DNA of 64,000 bases, taken from positions 1,037,161 through 1,101,160 of the forward strand of contig NW_006921533.1 of NCBI RefSeq assembly GCF_000340215.1, written 5' to 3'. This stretch comes from Pseudocercospora fijiensis CIRAD86 (lineage: Eukaryota > Ascomycota > Dothideomycetes > Mycosphaerellales > Mycosphaerellaceae). A program made the position numbers and the translations under genes. The notes under the pieces are model-generated. The model did no database searches. It saw only the letters and a program-made list of their open reading frames with translations, and was not told the DNA's origin. The number at the start of each line of letters is the position of its first letter. The stretch's first letter is position 1. This document shows positions 39,172-48,824 of this stretch, piece after piece.

Positions 39172-42100
39172 TAACACCCCCGGGGTAGCATTAGACTCGC
39201 GTCCTAATTAGTTAGTTCGGGTAGACCCGCCTCCGGTAATAATACTTGCGATAGCATTATTACCTTAACTTATACGCTAGGTAGTCGTTGTATTATGCTC
39301 GCGGTCGCTTCGAGCATTCGTCTTCTTAGTATAGAACCTAGAAACTTGCCTTAACGTACGGAGCGGCGCACTTCTAGATATAACCTATTAAAGCTATACT
39401 AACTTATAGCGCAGATTGCCGGTCTTATAACCGCGCCGTAGCGTTTCCCGAAGACCGTTTAGAAGCAGTAAGGATATCCTCGTAGGACTTGTAGCTAGTG
39501 TTGCCGACATAACTAGTAAATACGACTCGGTTGCCCTTCTAGTTAGCGATAGTTCCCTCCTAGGAGCTATCGTCGCAGTTGCGCTAGATACTACGAGTTA
39601 TACGAGACTATAGTCGACCTAGAATAATTAGCGTGTTTAGGTCGGCGGCAATCTAGAAGGTAAAGGAAAAGCATATACCGAAAGCGTCTACTATAACATT
39701 GTAGTAGGTACCTACTAGCGTAACCTCCCTATTTACTCCCTATATACCGAGGGAAATGTCTCTATTTATTAGTAGCCTAAGTTGTTTAGCCTAACGCTTA
39801 CTTATAATAAGTAACTCCGAACTATTATTAAGCATTGCTAGCATCTATTAACTATAGCTCCCGATAGTAACCTAAATATAGATAGCGGGAACGACGGCGA
39901 AGGAACGGGTAACTGCGGAAAGGTCTATATTATTAGGGATAGAGTAAAGTTCTTTAGGTCGAGGAGGTCCTACTCGACCGATTTGTTAGCTAGTAAATCG
40001 GATAGCCTTAATAGAAACTGAAACTAGAGTAGGGTCGGCATTATTACTATCCCTTCGGCCTATCTCCTTAACCCCCTCTTCGTTAGCATTATCGATAGTC
40101 TCCTAGCTCTCGTAGGTTACTAATTCGCCTTCTACTAACTCTTAGGCACCTAAAAATTTAAGAAGGAACTATAGGGAAGAGACGTCGATATAGTCTTCCT
40201 GTCCCTATTTCCTTCGGAGGGCAGCGAGGTCTTTTATAAAGGTAGCATCGTTAGGGATTCGGCTCTAGAACAGGTTAGTAGGCAAACCGTATACTAGCAG
40301 CTCTCCTATAGATATATTAGACTTAAGGTCTAGGAACTATAAAGCCTAGAAGAGAGCGTTTGCCTTTATGTCTAAGGAGTTAGCTAGGCTAGTACTATAC
40401 TTTTTTATATACCTATTAAAGCGAAAGCTCTTTAGATCGGATAACTTTCGCTTATAGGCCGGTAGGTTAGCTAGCCCTAGGGTACTACTAATGTCGGTAG
40501 TAACATCCTCTATATCGACCTTTAGAGTCTCTAGGACGACTAGGCTTTCTATAAGTAGGGTGCTAGGTACGGTGCTAGGTACGGTACTAGATCGGGTAGT
40601 ACGGTCTATAGCTGTCTAGAGAGTCTTAGTTTTAGCGGTTAACTCTCGCTATTACTTAGCCTTGTCGGCCGCCTTATTCTTTAGTACCCTAGTAGAGGCT
40701 GCCGTACTAGGGCGAGTAGGGTTCTAAGGGCTCTTGCCCTTATTTTAGGACTAGGTCTGAGACCGTATAGTAGCGTAGACATCTATACTATTCTTAGTAA
40801 CCGCGTAAACATTAGTAACTACGTCCGGATCCTAAGAAACAAAGTTAACCTTAATAGGCTTAGTAGTACTATTACTGCTCCGCTCCTTAACCTGTTTTGC
40901 CCTAACCTTCTAAGTTTCTCGTTTAGCAATAGCGGCGAGGGTACTGTTCCTAGTGTCCTTAAACTCGATCTTGCTACTATACTTCTTTTCTAGAAGGGTC
41001 TTTAGCTAAGGCAGCTTCGGGGCTCTCCGATTCTATTCGAAATTAATCTTGTCGCCGGTGTCTATATAGTAGAATCGGCTGTTTGCTTATACGGCAAGCT
41101 TCCTTTTAAGAAGCTCTTTCTAGATAGGGCAGGACGATTAGATACACCCAAACCCGCTATATATCTAGCACTTGCTATCTAAGTTAGAATAGATCTTCTA
41201 TATAGCGTAGACATCTACTAAAGGGGCTTTAGGGTAGTTAGGATCTAAAACCTAGTAGACTAGTAGTATATCGCCTAGTATAGTAGTATTAATAACCTCC
41301 CTAACTCGCTATAATGCTTTCGCATTTAGGTTTAGCTAGGCTAGGGATTTAGCTAAGTCCGCGACATCCTAAGAGTGCTTAGTAACCGTAGGAGTTACGG
41401 CCTTAGGACTACTTTGCGATTTAGGAAGGAACTTAGGTCCCTTGCTTCCTAAGGCTTCTTTCCTAACTTGCGCTAGGTTATTCCGGTCTTCGCCGTAGAT
41501 AAACTTCCTCGTATCGGCTATACTATTAATGTCGGCCTTAATATATACTAGGACCTCTTTATATTTCCTAAAGCTCTTAGGATCGGCCTCGCTAAGCTTA
41601 TAGCGACGGAAGATACGCTAAGCTATAGGCTACGGCAATCCCTAGAGGAGTAGCCTCGTTCTCTAAGAGTTTTCGAGGTTACTCTGCTCGATGCCGTCCG
41701 CTAACTCGACAAATTCGCGGACGTACCCCTTTAGGTCGTTATCCTTAGTACGCCTTACCGAGTAGAGGGATTCGAGCTACGCGCGACTGCCTTTAATGCG
41801 ACGGCTATCGCGCTCCCGATACTCCCTTAGAAAGGCTAACTTAAAGACCTCCTAGTTAGTATTAGACTTATCGTCCTTTTCTAGGTAGCTAACTAGGGTC
41901 CTAAGGGTTCGGTAAAGCTTAGTAGAAGTAGTCCTCGTAAGGGACCGGATCTTGTACTAGTCGGACTCTCTATCGAGTTCGTACTTAACTAAGCCTTCCT
42001 TAAAGCGTTCTATATATACTATAGCGTTCTACCCTTCGAATAGGGGATTTGTACTACTTCCTAGCTCTAGCGGGCGACGCTTGTTTTAACGGAGAAGCTT

Positions 42101-42253
42101 AGTTTGCTTCTCTATTATCTTTATAAGGATAGTATAGAGCGCCTCTAGTATAGAGGGCGTAGGAGGCTTACTTATATTAACTAGTCGCCGCCTAATTTCT
42201 TCGTTAATAGGATTAGGGGCGTTTTCGGATTCAAAGGATTCCGCTAATTCTTA
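39172..42253 (-). pseudogene. Gypsy-B gag and protease
   Basis: The minus-strand frame from about 42,253 contains a gag capsid-like region (PLFEGQNAIVYIERFKEGL, then a GYVREFVELADGIEQ segment) and a damaged zinc knuckle near 41,140-41,190. Low-complexity sequence follows, then a retropepsin-like region near 39,850-39,600 (a VDAFGICFSFTF stretch ending in LIILGRP). Most stops are RIP-type. The matching segment at 13.95-17.05 kb supports the reading. Confidence 0.75.
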
Positions 42254-42435
42254 ATATTCGTTTTCGCTAGAGCTAGAGCTTATTCGATTATTATAAAATA
42301 GTTGAAATAGCTAAAATAGAATGCTATATAAAGTTAAAATAGAATACTATATAAATGTGTTTTTAGTAACTTTAGTCTATTTAGTTTGTTATAATATTGC
42401 TATACGAGAGAGTAGTGTATTAGGCTATTTCTCCT

Positions 42436-43737
42436 AGTATTACCCCTAGGGTAGTATTAGGATTTAGCCTCTTAGGGGTCGCCTAACTACCTCTAGGAGC
42501 TTAGTTTAGTAGATTTTAGACAAAAGCCGCTCGGAGGGAGAGACTGCAATCTCTATTCACTCCTAGATCCTAGAAACTAGCTCGTATCTCCTTTAGCTAG
42601 GCAGGGGGGCGGTAGCCTTCTTTTTCTAGTAGAAGGCTAAGTACTGTCTAAGCGAGGCTACGAATCTAGGAACGCCCTACCCGATTAATAGGGGACTCCC
42701 CGGCTATCCGACCTACAATCCGTATTTACTATTAATTAATAGTCTTAGCAAACCAAGCAAGGCCGATAGGTAATTAGTCTATCTCCTCCTTAGGCGGGGC
42801 TTATCTCGAGCAAGCGGTACTAAATAGGTCTTCGACCCGGAGCCGAGTCCTTAGAAGCTAGCTATAGCTATAGACTAGGCCCTAAGCTGTAATAGTCCTA
42901 AGGGTTTGTAGCTTTTTAGGGTTAAAGCGATGCCCTCGTTAAGAGGTTTCTCTACTTGTCGTAATAGCCCCTTAAGATACTTCGGTATCGTCCGTATCGT
43001 AGGCTCTTATCGTGCTCTCGCTTTAGTTATAGTCATTCGTGCCTAGAGACTACCTTTAACATACCCGAACCTGTTAGATATAAAGAGATAGCCCTACCTT
43101 CGGCTCTAATAAAGGACGGAAACTATAACTACTACTACTACTAGCAGTAATAGTATAGGCTACCGAGGGTAATATAACCTATAGCAATATAGGCAGCTAT
43201 GTTTAGCATAATAGGATAACAAGACGGTTACTTAGGCTAATAACTAGAGCCCTACAACATAGGCATTATAGAAGTGTAATATAAACAATATACTATACGA
43301 GGTTAGTGCTCTATCTACAATGCAGAAGGAGGCCTCTTATATAGGCTCAAAACTTAGCCTAGGTGTATAGGGCCGGTTACTAGCCAATACTAGAGACTAC
43401 CTTTAACATACCCGAACCTGTTAGACATAAAGAGATAGCCCTACCTTCGGCTCTAATAAAGGACGGAAACTAATACTACTACTACTACTAGTAGTAATAG
43501 TATAGGCAACCGAGGGTAACATAACCTATAGCAATATAGGCAGCTATGTTTAATATAATAGGATAACGAGACTATCGCTTAGACTAGTAACTAGAGCCCT
43601 ACAATATAGGCATTATAGAAGTGTAACATAAACAATATGCTATACGAGGTTAATACTCTATCTACTATATAGAAGGAGGCCTCTTATATAGGCTTAAAAC
43701 TTAGCCTAGGTATATAGGGCCGGTTACTAGCTAATAC
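42436..43737 (-). repeat. Gypsy-B leader/LTR-like region with 347-bp tandem duplication
   Basis: This non-coding region is shared with 17,191-18,080. It contains two tandem copies of a 347-bp unit (43,044-43,390 and 43,391-43,737) that differ by transitions. Each has a CTA-rich short run and AACCTATAGCAATATAGGCA. The copy at 17.8 kb has only one unit and lacks its first ~60 bp. The region ends abruptly at the MULE fragment. Confidence 0.75.
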
Positions 43738-44720
43738 TAGGCATAAATATAAGCGCTAAAGGGAAGGTTTAGTTAAATTAATTAAGTAAGGCAATTACAA
43801 GCAATAGTAAGCCGTATTCGTTAGTTTTATAGGTACAATCTATAACTATTATATCCGGACAATTCTTATAGATATTAATTATCTTAGGGTACGAGAAATA
43901 TAGCTATTCTAGCCGTTGCTTACCGCCGCCTTGTCTAGTACTAATACCCTTCTATACAAAGTAGTTCTATTATAGGAGGTCCTTAATCGTCTTATCGACT
44001 ACTAATTTGCTAGCGAGTCGCAACTTCTTAGCCTTTTACTAGGCATTTAAGATGTCTCGTAAAGTAGTAGGTACGATAGGCGATTGCTAGTCTCTACTAC
44101 TAAAACGGAGCTTAATAGCGGCCTTAATCTGTCGATTAGTAACGCCTATAGACCTTAACTATAATATAGCCTTAACAATCTCTATTATACGAGCTCGGCG
44201 GCGGTAATTAGCTAGTGCTATTAGATAGACTGCTAAATAGTTATAGTTAGAGCTATTAAATATAAGAGACTAGGTGCTATTATCGGGGTCCTTCTAGTCG
44301 TCCGTAGTAAGGGCTATAGACTAAGGGCAATTACACTTCTTCGAGCGGCCCTTATAAGTCTTAGTAGTAGAATAAAGAAGCCTTCTCTCGTTACGCTTCT
44401 TCCTTGCCGCCTCGCGTAATACCGGTATCGAATACTTAGCGTAGCGTAGTAAGAAGGTCTAGTAAGTATAGTCCTTATTACGCTTATAGCCGGTCCTTCT
44501 AAGCTTAAACCCCTTCTCTAATACGAATAGGTCTATATAGTCCTCGGCTGCTATAACACTATTAAATACCTAGTTTTCGGTGTTCTCGATAGTTGCGTAC
44601 GACCTAGGTTTATATGCCTCTACTTCTAACTCGGACTAGTTACTATATTCGTCGTTATTGCTAAAGTTATAGGCTAGTTGTTAAGGAGACTCGATTTCTA
44701 CCGAAGGAGGGCGTTATTCC
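43738..44720 (-). pseudogene. Mutator-like (MULE) transposase fragment
   Basis: The minus-strand translation reads, from the N-terminal side, a zinc-associated segment (KGRSKKCNCP), then NYNYLAVYLIALANYRRRARI, and near 43,880-43,800 NCPDIIVIDCTYKTNEYGL. The last matches the start of the MULE transposase domain, which normally reads D-x-TYKTNRY and contains the first catalytic Asp. The rest of the DDE domain is missing because the Gypsy-B leader begins at 43,737. The fragment is truncated and RIP-mutated. Confidence 0.7.
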
Positions 44721-44745
44721 TATTGCTAACTAACCCCGCTTTCCC

Positions 44746-44757
44746 TATTATTACTAT

Positions 44758-44840
<83 letters not shown>

Positions 44841-44841
44841 A
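44746..44841. repeat. (TAC)n microsatellite, about 28 units
   Basis: A nearly pure TAC/ACT run. On the minus strand it would encode a Val or Ser run in the N-terminal part of the MULE or its neighbour. Confidence 0.95.
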
Positions 44842-44859
44842 CTTCTTCCTCTTTACTAT

Positions 44860-45330
44860 TCTATTTATTATTCTATTTACTATTCTTACTACTTAGTAGC
44901 ATCCTCTTACTAGGTATAGTATATAGTATAAAGCGGATCGCTTTATGCCCTACTTCGTACTATTCTAGTAAATTGTCGAGGAAGGGGATAGTTAGGTTAA
45001 GGGTCTCGAAGGTACTATCTAGCTTACTAGCTAACTAGCTAGAGGGATTAAGACTATCGTATCTAGCCTTATACTAATAACTAATATAGCGCTACTAGTA
45101 CGACCGCTCGCTCTCTACTATATCTTCCTAGAAGTCTAAGAGGAATTGCTTTAAATACTAACGGTCGACACCCTCCTAGTACTAGTAGGCTAGGTAGTCC
45201 TTTAGTCTATATATCTATTTAACCTATAATTTAAGGCCTCTAAGGTCGCCTAGGTATAGCTTTTACTCTTACTATAGCCTCTTACTACGCATTCTTTATA
45301 ACTAGAAGACCTTAGGATTATATAATTAAA
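44860..45330 (-). pseudogene. Unidentified degraded minus-strand coding segment
   Basis: The minus frame reads with only TAG/TAA stops (for example DSTFETLNLTIPFLDNLLE and FLLDF-EDIVESERSY). I do not recognise it; it may be the N-terminal part of the MULE gene or a separate protein. Confidence 0.35.
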
Positions 45331-45332
45331 TA

Positions 45333-45382
45333 GGGGCGGCGGCGGTAGTAGCGGCGGCGGCGGCGGCGGCGGTAGTAGCGGC
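45333..45382. repeat. (GGC)n microsatellite
   Basis: GGC triplets interrupted twice by GGTAGTAGC, close to the edge of the transposon block. Confidence 0.9.
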
Positions 45383-45671
45383 CTTATACTCGGCTTATAA
45401 CTACGTAGAAGGGCTTAATAATATAGCTAATCGATAGCGACGGTAAGGTTAAAACAGCGATTAAAACAGCGGTAACGGTGAGGTCTAGTAGTAGAGAACT
45501 TAGCTAACAAATTTGCCTTAGGCCTCCTCCGTGATCGGATGCCCGGATTCTCGAATAACCGGAGTGGATTCTCGAATAGTCTCGCCCCCATAGTCGGCAA
45601 TTGACTCGCCTCGCCGAGCGATATATGACTTGTTAGGGTATCACATATATCTCATCAGTCTATCAACGAAT
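45383..45671. other. Boundary between RIP-mutated DNA and gene island
   Basis: RIP composition stops near 45,525. From there CpA, TpG and non-TpA codons are normal. GGATTCTCGAATA occurs twice (about 45,545 and 45,566). No gene is seen. Confidence 0.7.
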
Positions 45672-46470
45672 CTACATCCTCGCCCTCGGCATCCATGATA
45701 TCCACGCATGCGTTTCGGAACTTCGAACAAGCGGCTCAAGCAGCGCAGTATTGACCATGCCAGGATGAGCATGGTCAACATCCGTGACTCCACTCAGCTT
45801 CATCGACGTTACAAGCTCGTCTTTGAGAATTTCAATCAAATGCTCCACACCCTCCTGCCCGTAGCCAAGAGCGTACAGCCAAGGTCTACCAATGCCAACC
45901 GCCGTGGCTCCCAGCGCAACGGCTTTGAGGATGTCGGTGCCTCTCGTGAAGCCGGCATCGACATAGACCTCCAGCCGCTGGAACGCCGCGGGACAGGACT
46001 TGTGCATCTCTAACAGAGTCATCGCTCCAGCTTAGTGATGCGTCGTTTGCGATGGCACATGAGGTTCGCTTGGTGTGAGACAAGATCGGTCGCTGCGGAC
46101 GAGTAGAATGCGTAAGTCTTGGGTGTGAAAGTTTCTCGTGCGACATGTTCAAAATCGTGCGCGGAGATCAGGCTGTAGAGATCTGGTTTGGCGGGCTTGG
46201 GAAGCAATGCGAAGGAAGAGTGTCTGGATTTATTGAGCCCATATTTTGTTCTTTTGAAAGAGCTTCGACAATCCCTGGTGCATGAATCTCGTCGAACGCA
46301 GCTGTCGCATCTCTACCTGCATATTTAAGGATGACTACTGCCTCTTTAGCAACCCGCCAGCTTGTGGTCTGATTTGTACGTTGACGCACTGCCCGATGCA
46401 CCTGGGTGATCCAACGCCGATAAGTCGTATTCTATACTTGGCCGTGAATTGCAAGCCAACAGTCTCCAGG
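45672..46470 (-). pseudogene. Broken flavocytochrome b2-type FMN dehydrogenase
   Basis: Three pieces of a cytochrome b5-fused, FMN-dependent 2-hydroxyacid dehydrogenase lie in order on the minus strand. The heme-domain tail is near 46,360-46,225 (ILKYAGRDATAAFDEIH). The start of the FMN domain is at 46,204-46,060 (PDLYSLISAHDFEHVARETF, then FYSSAATDLVSHQANL). The C-terminal barrel end is at 46,010-45,672 (VDAGFTRGTDILKAVALGAT, GIGRPWLYALGYGQEGVE). Between the second and third pieces roughly 300 residues, with most of the barrel and catalytic His, are missing. An insertion of about 14 nt near 46,205 shifts the frame, and another shift near 46,355 separates the GG of the heme site. Changes are indels, not RIP. 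The intact family oxidises L-lactate or similar hydroxy acids in mitochondria; this copy cannot. Confidence 0.85.
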
Positions 46471-46746
46471 CGTATCATGCTTACGCATATCTTCGTACAA
46501 TTGCCCAGCATGTGATTGAGCTCGAACGTAGAAATACATGCTCTCACGCAACGATGTCTCGGAAGAAGTCATCCGAAGTTCTGAGCTGGGTGGGCGATCG
46601 GAGGGAGGGCGCCGAGTTCAGCATGCATGCATGCATTGCCTAGACTACTGTATCGGCGACAGCTGCGATGGCTGTACGCGAGTATTCTATGCTGTGATGA
46701 GGATTGACGTGAAGCGTGAGGCGATATCGCGGCGGCAGACGGGAAT
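46471..46746. promoter_or_regulatory. Intergenic region upstream of the kinase-AKR gene
   Basis: It separates the dehydrogenase pseudogene from the plus-strand fusion gene, in divergent orientation. A GCATGCATGCATGCAT run lies near 46,620. No TATA box or operator can be assigned. Confidence 0.35.
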
Positions 46747-48507
46747 ATGGGTGATGTTGGTGTAGAACTGGAGATGGAAGAAGCACGTCCAATCTCAAAG
46801 GCGGAAGTGTTGTCGCGTCTGCCAGCCTCGAGACGAGTCACCCGGGAGCAAGTTTCGCAGCAAGCAGTGCTCGTCGTTCTCGACGACGACGACCCAACGG
46901 GCACCCAAACCTGCCACGACATCAGCGTTTTGACCGTCTGGGACGAAGAGACGTTGCGTGACGAATTCGAGTCCGAGTGCGCCGGCTTCTTCATCTTGAC
47001 AAACTCCAGAGCGCTACCACCCACGGAAGCGCGTCTACTGGTCAAAGAGATATGTCGGGCCGTGAAGCATGCAGCTGCGGAGGCTGGCAAGACGTTCGAG
47101 ATAGTGCTGCGAGGGGATTCAACTTTGAGAGGCCACTTCCCTGACGAGCCAGAGGCTGCCGAGGAGATTCTAGGAGAGGCGGACATGTGGATACTGGCCC
47201 CTTTCTTCGAACAGGGAGCACGGCTGACGATTGAGGATACGCATGATGTTGCGAGTCCTGATGGGCAACTCATACCTGCCGCCCAGACTCCATTTGCGAA
47301 AGATGCTCCTTTCGCTTATACCCAGTCGAATCTGCGTCAACACATTCGTAGTCCGCTTTGGCAGTACCGTGAAGCCACTGCAAAATTCCCGGGATTGCCT
47401 TACGTCGTATTTCCAGGCAACGTTGGTGAAAGAGATACGCTCAGAGACCTGGTGGCGCGCTGGGCCAAGTCGAAAAACCGCGACTCCTTCCAGCCTATGC
47501 AATACCAGAGGCTGGGAAGCAGTGGCTTGAAGGTCTCGCGTTTGATTCTTGGATGCATGACTTTTGGCAATCCAAACTGGGAAGGAAGTCCATGGATCTT
47601 ACCTGAAGAGCAAGCACTGCCGCTGCTGAAGAAAGCTTACGATCAAGGCATTTCCACTTGGGAGACAGCAAACAGCTACTCGAACGGAGAGTCGGAAAGG
47701 ATCATCGGCAAGGCGCTGAGAACCTACGATATCCCCCGAAGCAAGGTCGTGCTGATGACCAAGCTTTACTATCCCGTGCTCGAAGGTTCACATCGCAGAC
47801 CTCAGCCGGCATCAAACGATGGCGAGCTGGTCAACCAGATGGGATTGAGCAGAAAGCACATTTTCGACGCGGTAGAAGGCTCTTTGCGCCGGCTCGGCAC
47901 TTCGTACATCGATGTGCTGCAGCTCCATCGTCTCGACAACGACACGCGTCCCGAGGAGGTGATGGAAGCTCTGCATGACCTCGTGAAAATGGGGAAAGTC
48001 CATTACATTGGTGCTTCGAGCATGTCTTGCTGGCAGTTTGCCCGCCTGCAATACACAGCAAAGATGCACCACTGGACCACATTCACGAGTATGTCTGGGT
48101 TGTACAATCTTTTGTATCGCGAAGAAGAGCGAGAAATGATTCCGTTTTGCGAGGCCGAGGGCGTGGGACTCATCCCGTGGTCACCCGTTGCCAGAGGACT
48201 TCTCACTCGACCGTGGTCGGAGCAGACAGATCGAAGCAAGAAGGATGTGAAGACAGCCAGATGGTTCCAGGGCGATCAGAATGAGATAATCGTGAGCAGA
48301 GTGGAGAAGCTGGCGAAAAGCAAGCATTGCTCAATGTCAAGCCTTGCGCTCGCATGGCTTATGCACAAGAATGCCTGTCCCATTGTCGGATTGAACAGCA
48401 TATCAAGGATTGAAGCTGTTTCTGAGGCTCTGGGCATCAATTTGACTGCAGCTGATATGCGGTTTCTAGAGGAGAAGTATCAGCCACTAGCTCCACAGGC
48501 CATGTAA
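46747..48507 (+). CDS. Four-carbon acid sugar kinase N-domain fused to aldo-keto reductase
   Basis: 586 residues, one uninterrupted frame, ATG start. Residues 40-200 match the N-terminal substrate domain of four-carbon acid sugar kinases (OtnK/DtnK type): LDDDDPTGTQT (45-55), LTNSRALPPTEA (84-95), RGDSTLRGHFPDE (122-134) and the APFFEQGARLTIEDTH region. The C-terminal nucleotide-binding domain is absent. Residues 201-250 are an unassigned linker. From Met251 the rest is a complete NADPH-type aldo-keto reductase: QYQRLGSSGLKVSRLILG, Tyr311, Lys339 (VLMTKL), His394 (LQLHRLD), and the cofactor-binding GLNSISRIE near 548. The usual catalytic Asp in T-W-D-T-A-N is Glu306. ATP-dependent kinase activity is unlikely; reductase activity is possible but uncertain. 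It could also be two genes, the AKR starting at 47,497, with the kinase part a remnant. Confidence 0.82.
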   Translation: MGDVGVELEMEEARPISKAEVLSRLPASRRVTREQVSQQAVLVVLDDDDPTGTQTCHDISVLTVWDEETLRDEFESECAGFFILTNSRALPPTEARLLVKEICRAVKHAAAEAGKTFEIVLRGDSTLRGHFPDEPEAAEEILGEADMWILAPFFEQGARLTIEDTHDVASPDGQLIPAAQTPFAKDAPFAYTQSNLRQHIRSPLWQYREATAKFPGLPYVVFPGNVGERDTLRDLVARWAKSKNRDSFQPMQYQRLGSSGLKVSRLILGCMTFGNPNWEGSPWILPEEQALPLLKKAYDQGISTWETANSYSNGESERIIGKALRTYDIPRSKVVLMTKLYYPVLEGSHRRPQPASNDGELVNQMGLSRKHIFDAVEGSLRRLGTSYIDVLQLHRLDNDTRPEEVMEALHDLVKMGKVHYIGASSMSCWQFARLQYTAKMHHWTTFTSMSGLYNLLYREEEREMIPFCEAEGVGLIPWSPVARGLLTRPWSEQTDRSKKDVKTARWFQGDQNEIIVSRVEKLAKSKHCSMSSLALAWLMHKNACPIVGLNSISRIEAVSEALGINLTAADMRFLEEKYQPLAPQAM

Positions 48508-48824
48508 AGAAGCTCAATCGGCACATTGAAAGCACCAAAACTCCTTCATCCATTCCCAACGACTTCTGCCGTACCGAACGAGCTCTGTAGCATCTCGGAA
48601 GCTGTCTCCGCGATGACGTATTGGTGTACTGCGTTCTCACGGGCATGAACATTCATCTCGGACACCGTCAACGAGAGATCGGCAGGATCCGAGTGCATCA
48701 ATACCATTCACGTGCCTTACTAGCGCTTAAGTGTCCAGACAAGAGTCTCACAAAGGCCGGTAATGTGAGCTCTGTACGCTGTCTGCGTGATCTCAAGCAG
48801 TGAAGGGACTCAGTCCTCGCCAAG
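48508..48824. other. Intergenic region, kinase-AKR to SDR
   Basis: About 317 bp between two genes in the same direction. It must hold the 3' end of one and the promoter of the next. I see no clear motif. Confidence 0.5.

Larger units (their letters stand above)
21470..43737 (-). mobile_element. Gypsy-B: minus-strand Ty3/Gypsy, split by Gypsy-2
   Basis: Reading on the minus strand: a leader/5' LTR-like region (43,737-42,440), gag (about 42,253-40,300), protease (about 39,850-39,500), RT (39,170-37,747), then the 13.26-kb Gypsy-2 insertion, then RNase H, integrase and the pol C-terminus (24,481-22,183), and a 3' non-coding region to about 21,470. Without the insertion the element is about 9 kb. 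The two ends do not look alike, so the exact LTRs are not settled. Every frame carries RIP-type stops. Confidence 0.75.

Noticed and set aside
44678..44896. Plus-strand protein with a long Thr run
   Set aside because: The run is the TAC microsatellite; flanking codons are RIP-mutated and the surrounding coding signal is on the minus strand.
46569..47273. 234-residue minus-strand frame, Ser-rich
   Set aside because: It is the complement of the kinase-like coding sequence, and its composition mirrors the sense codons.
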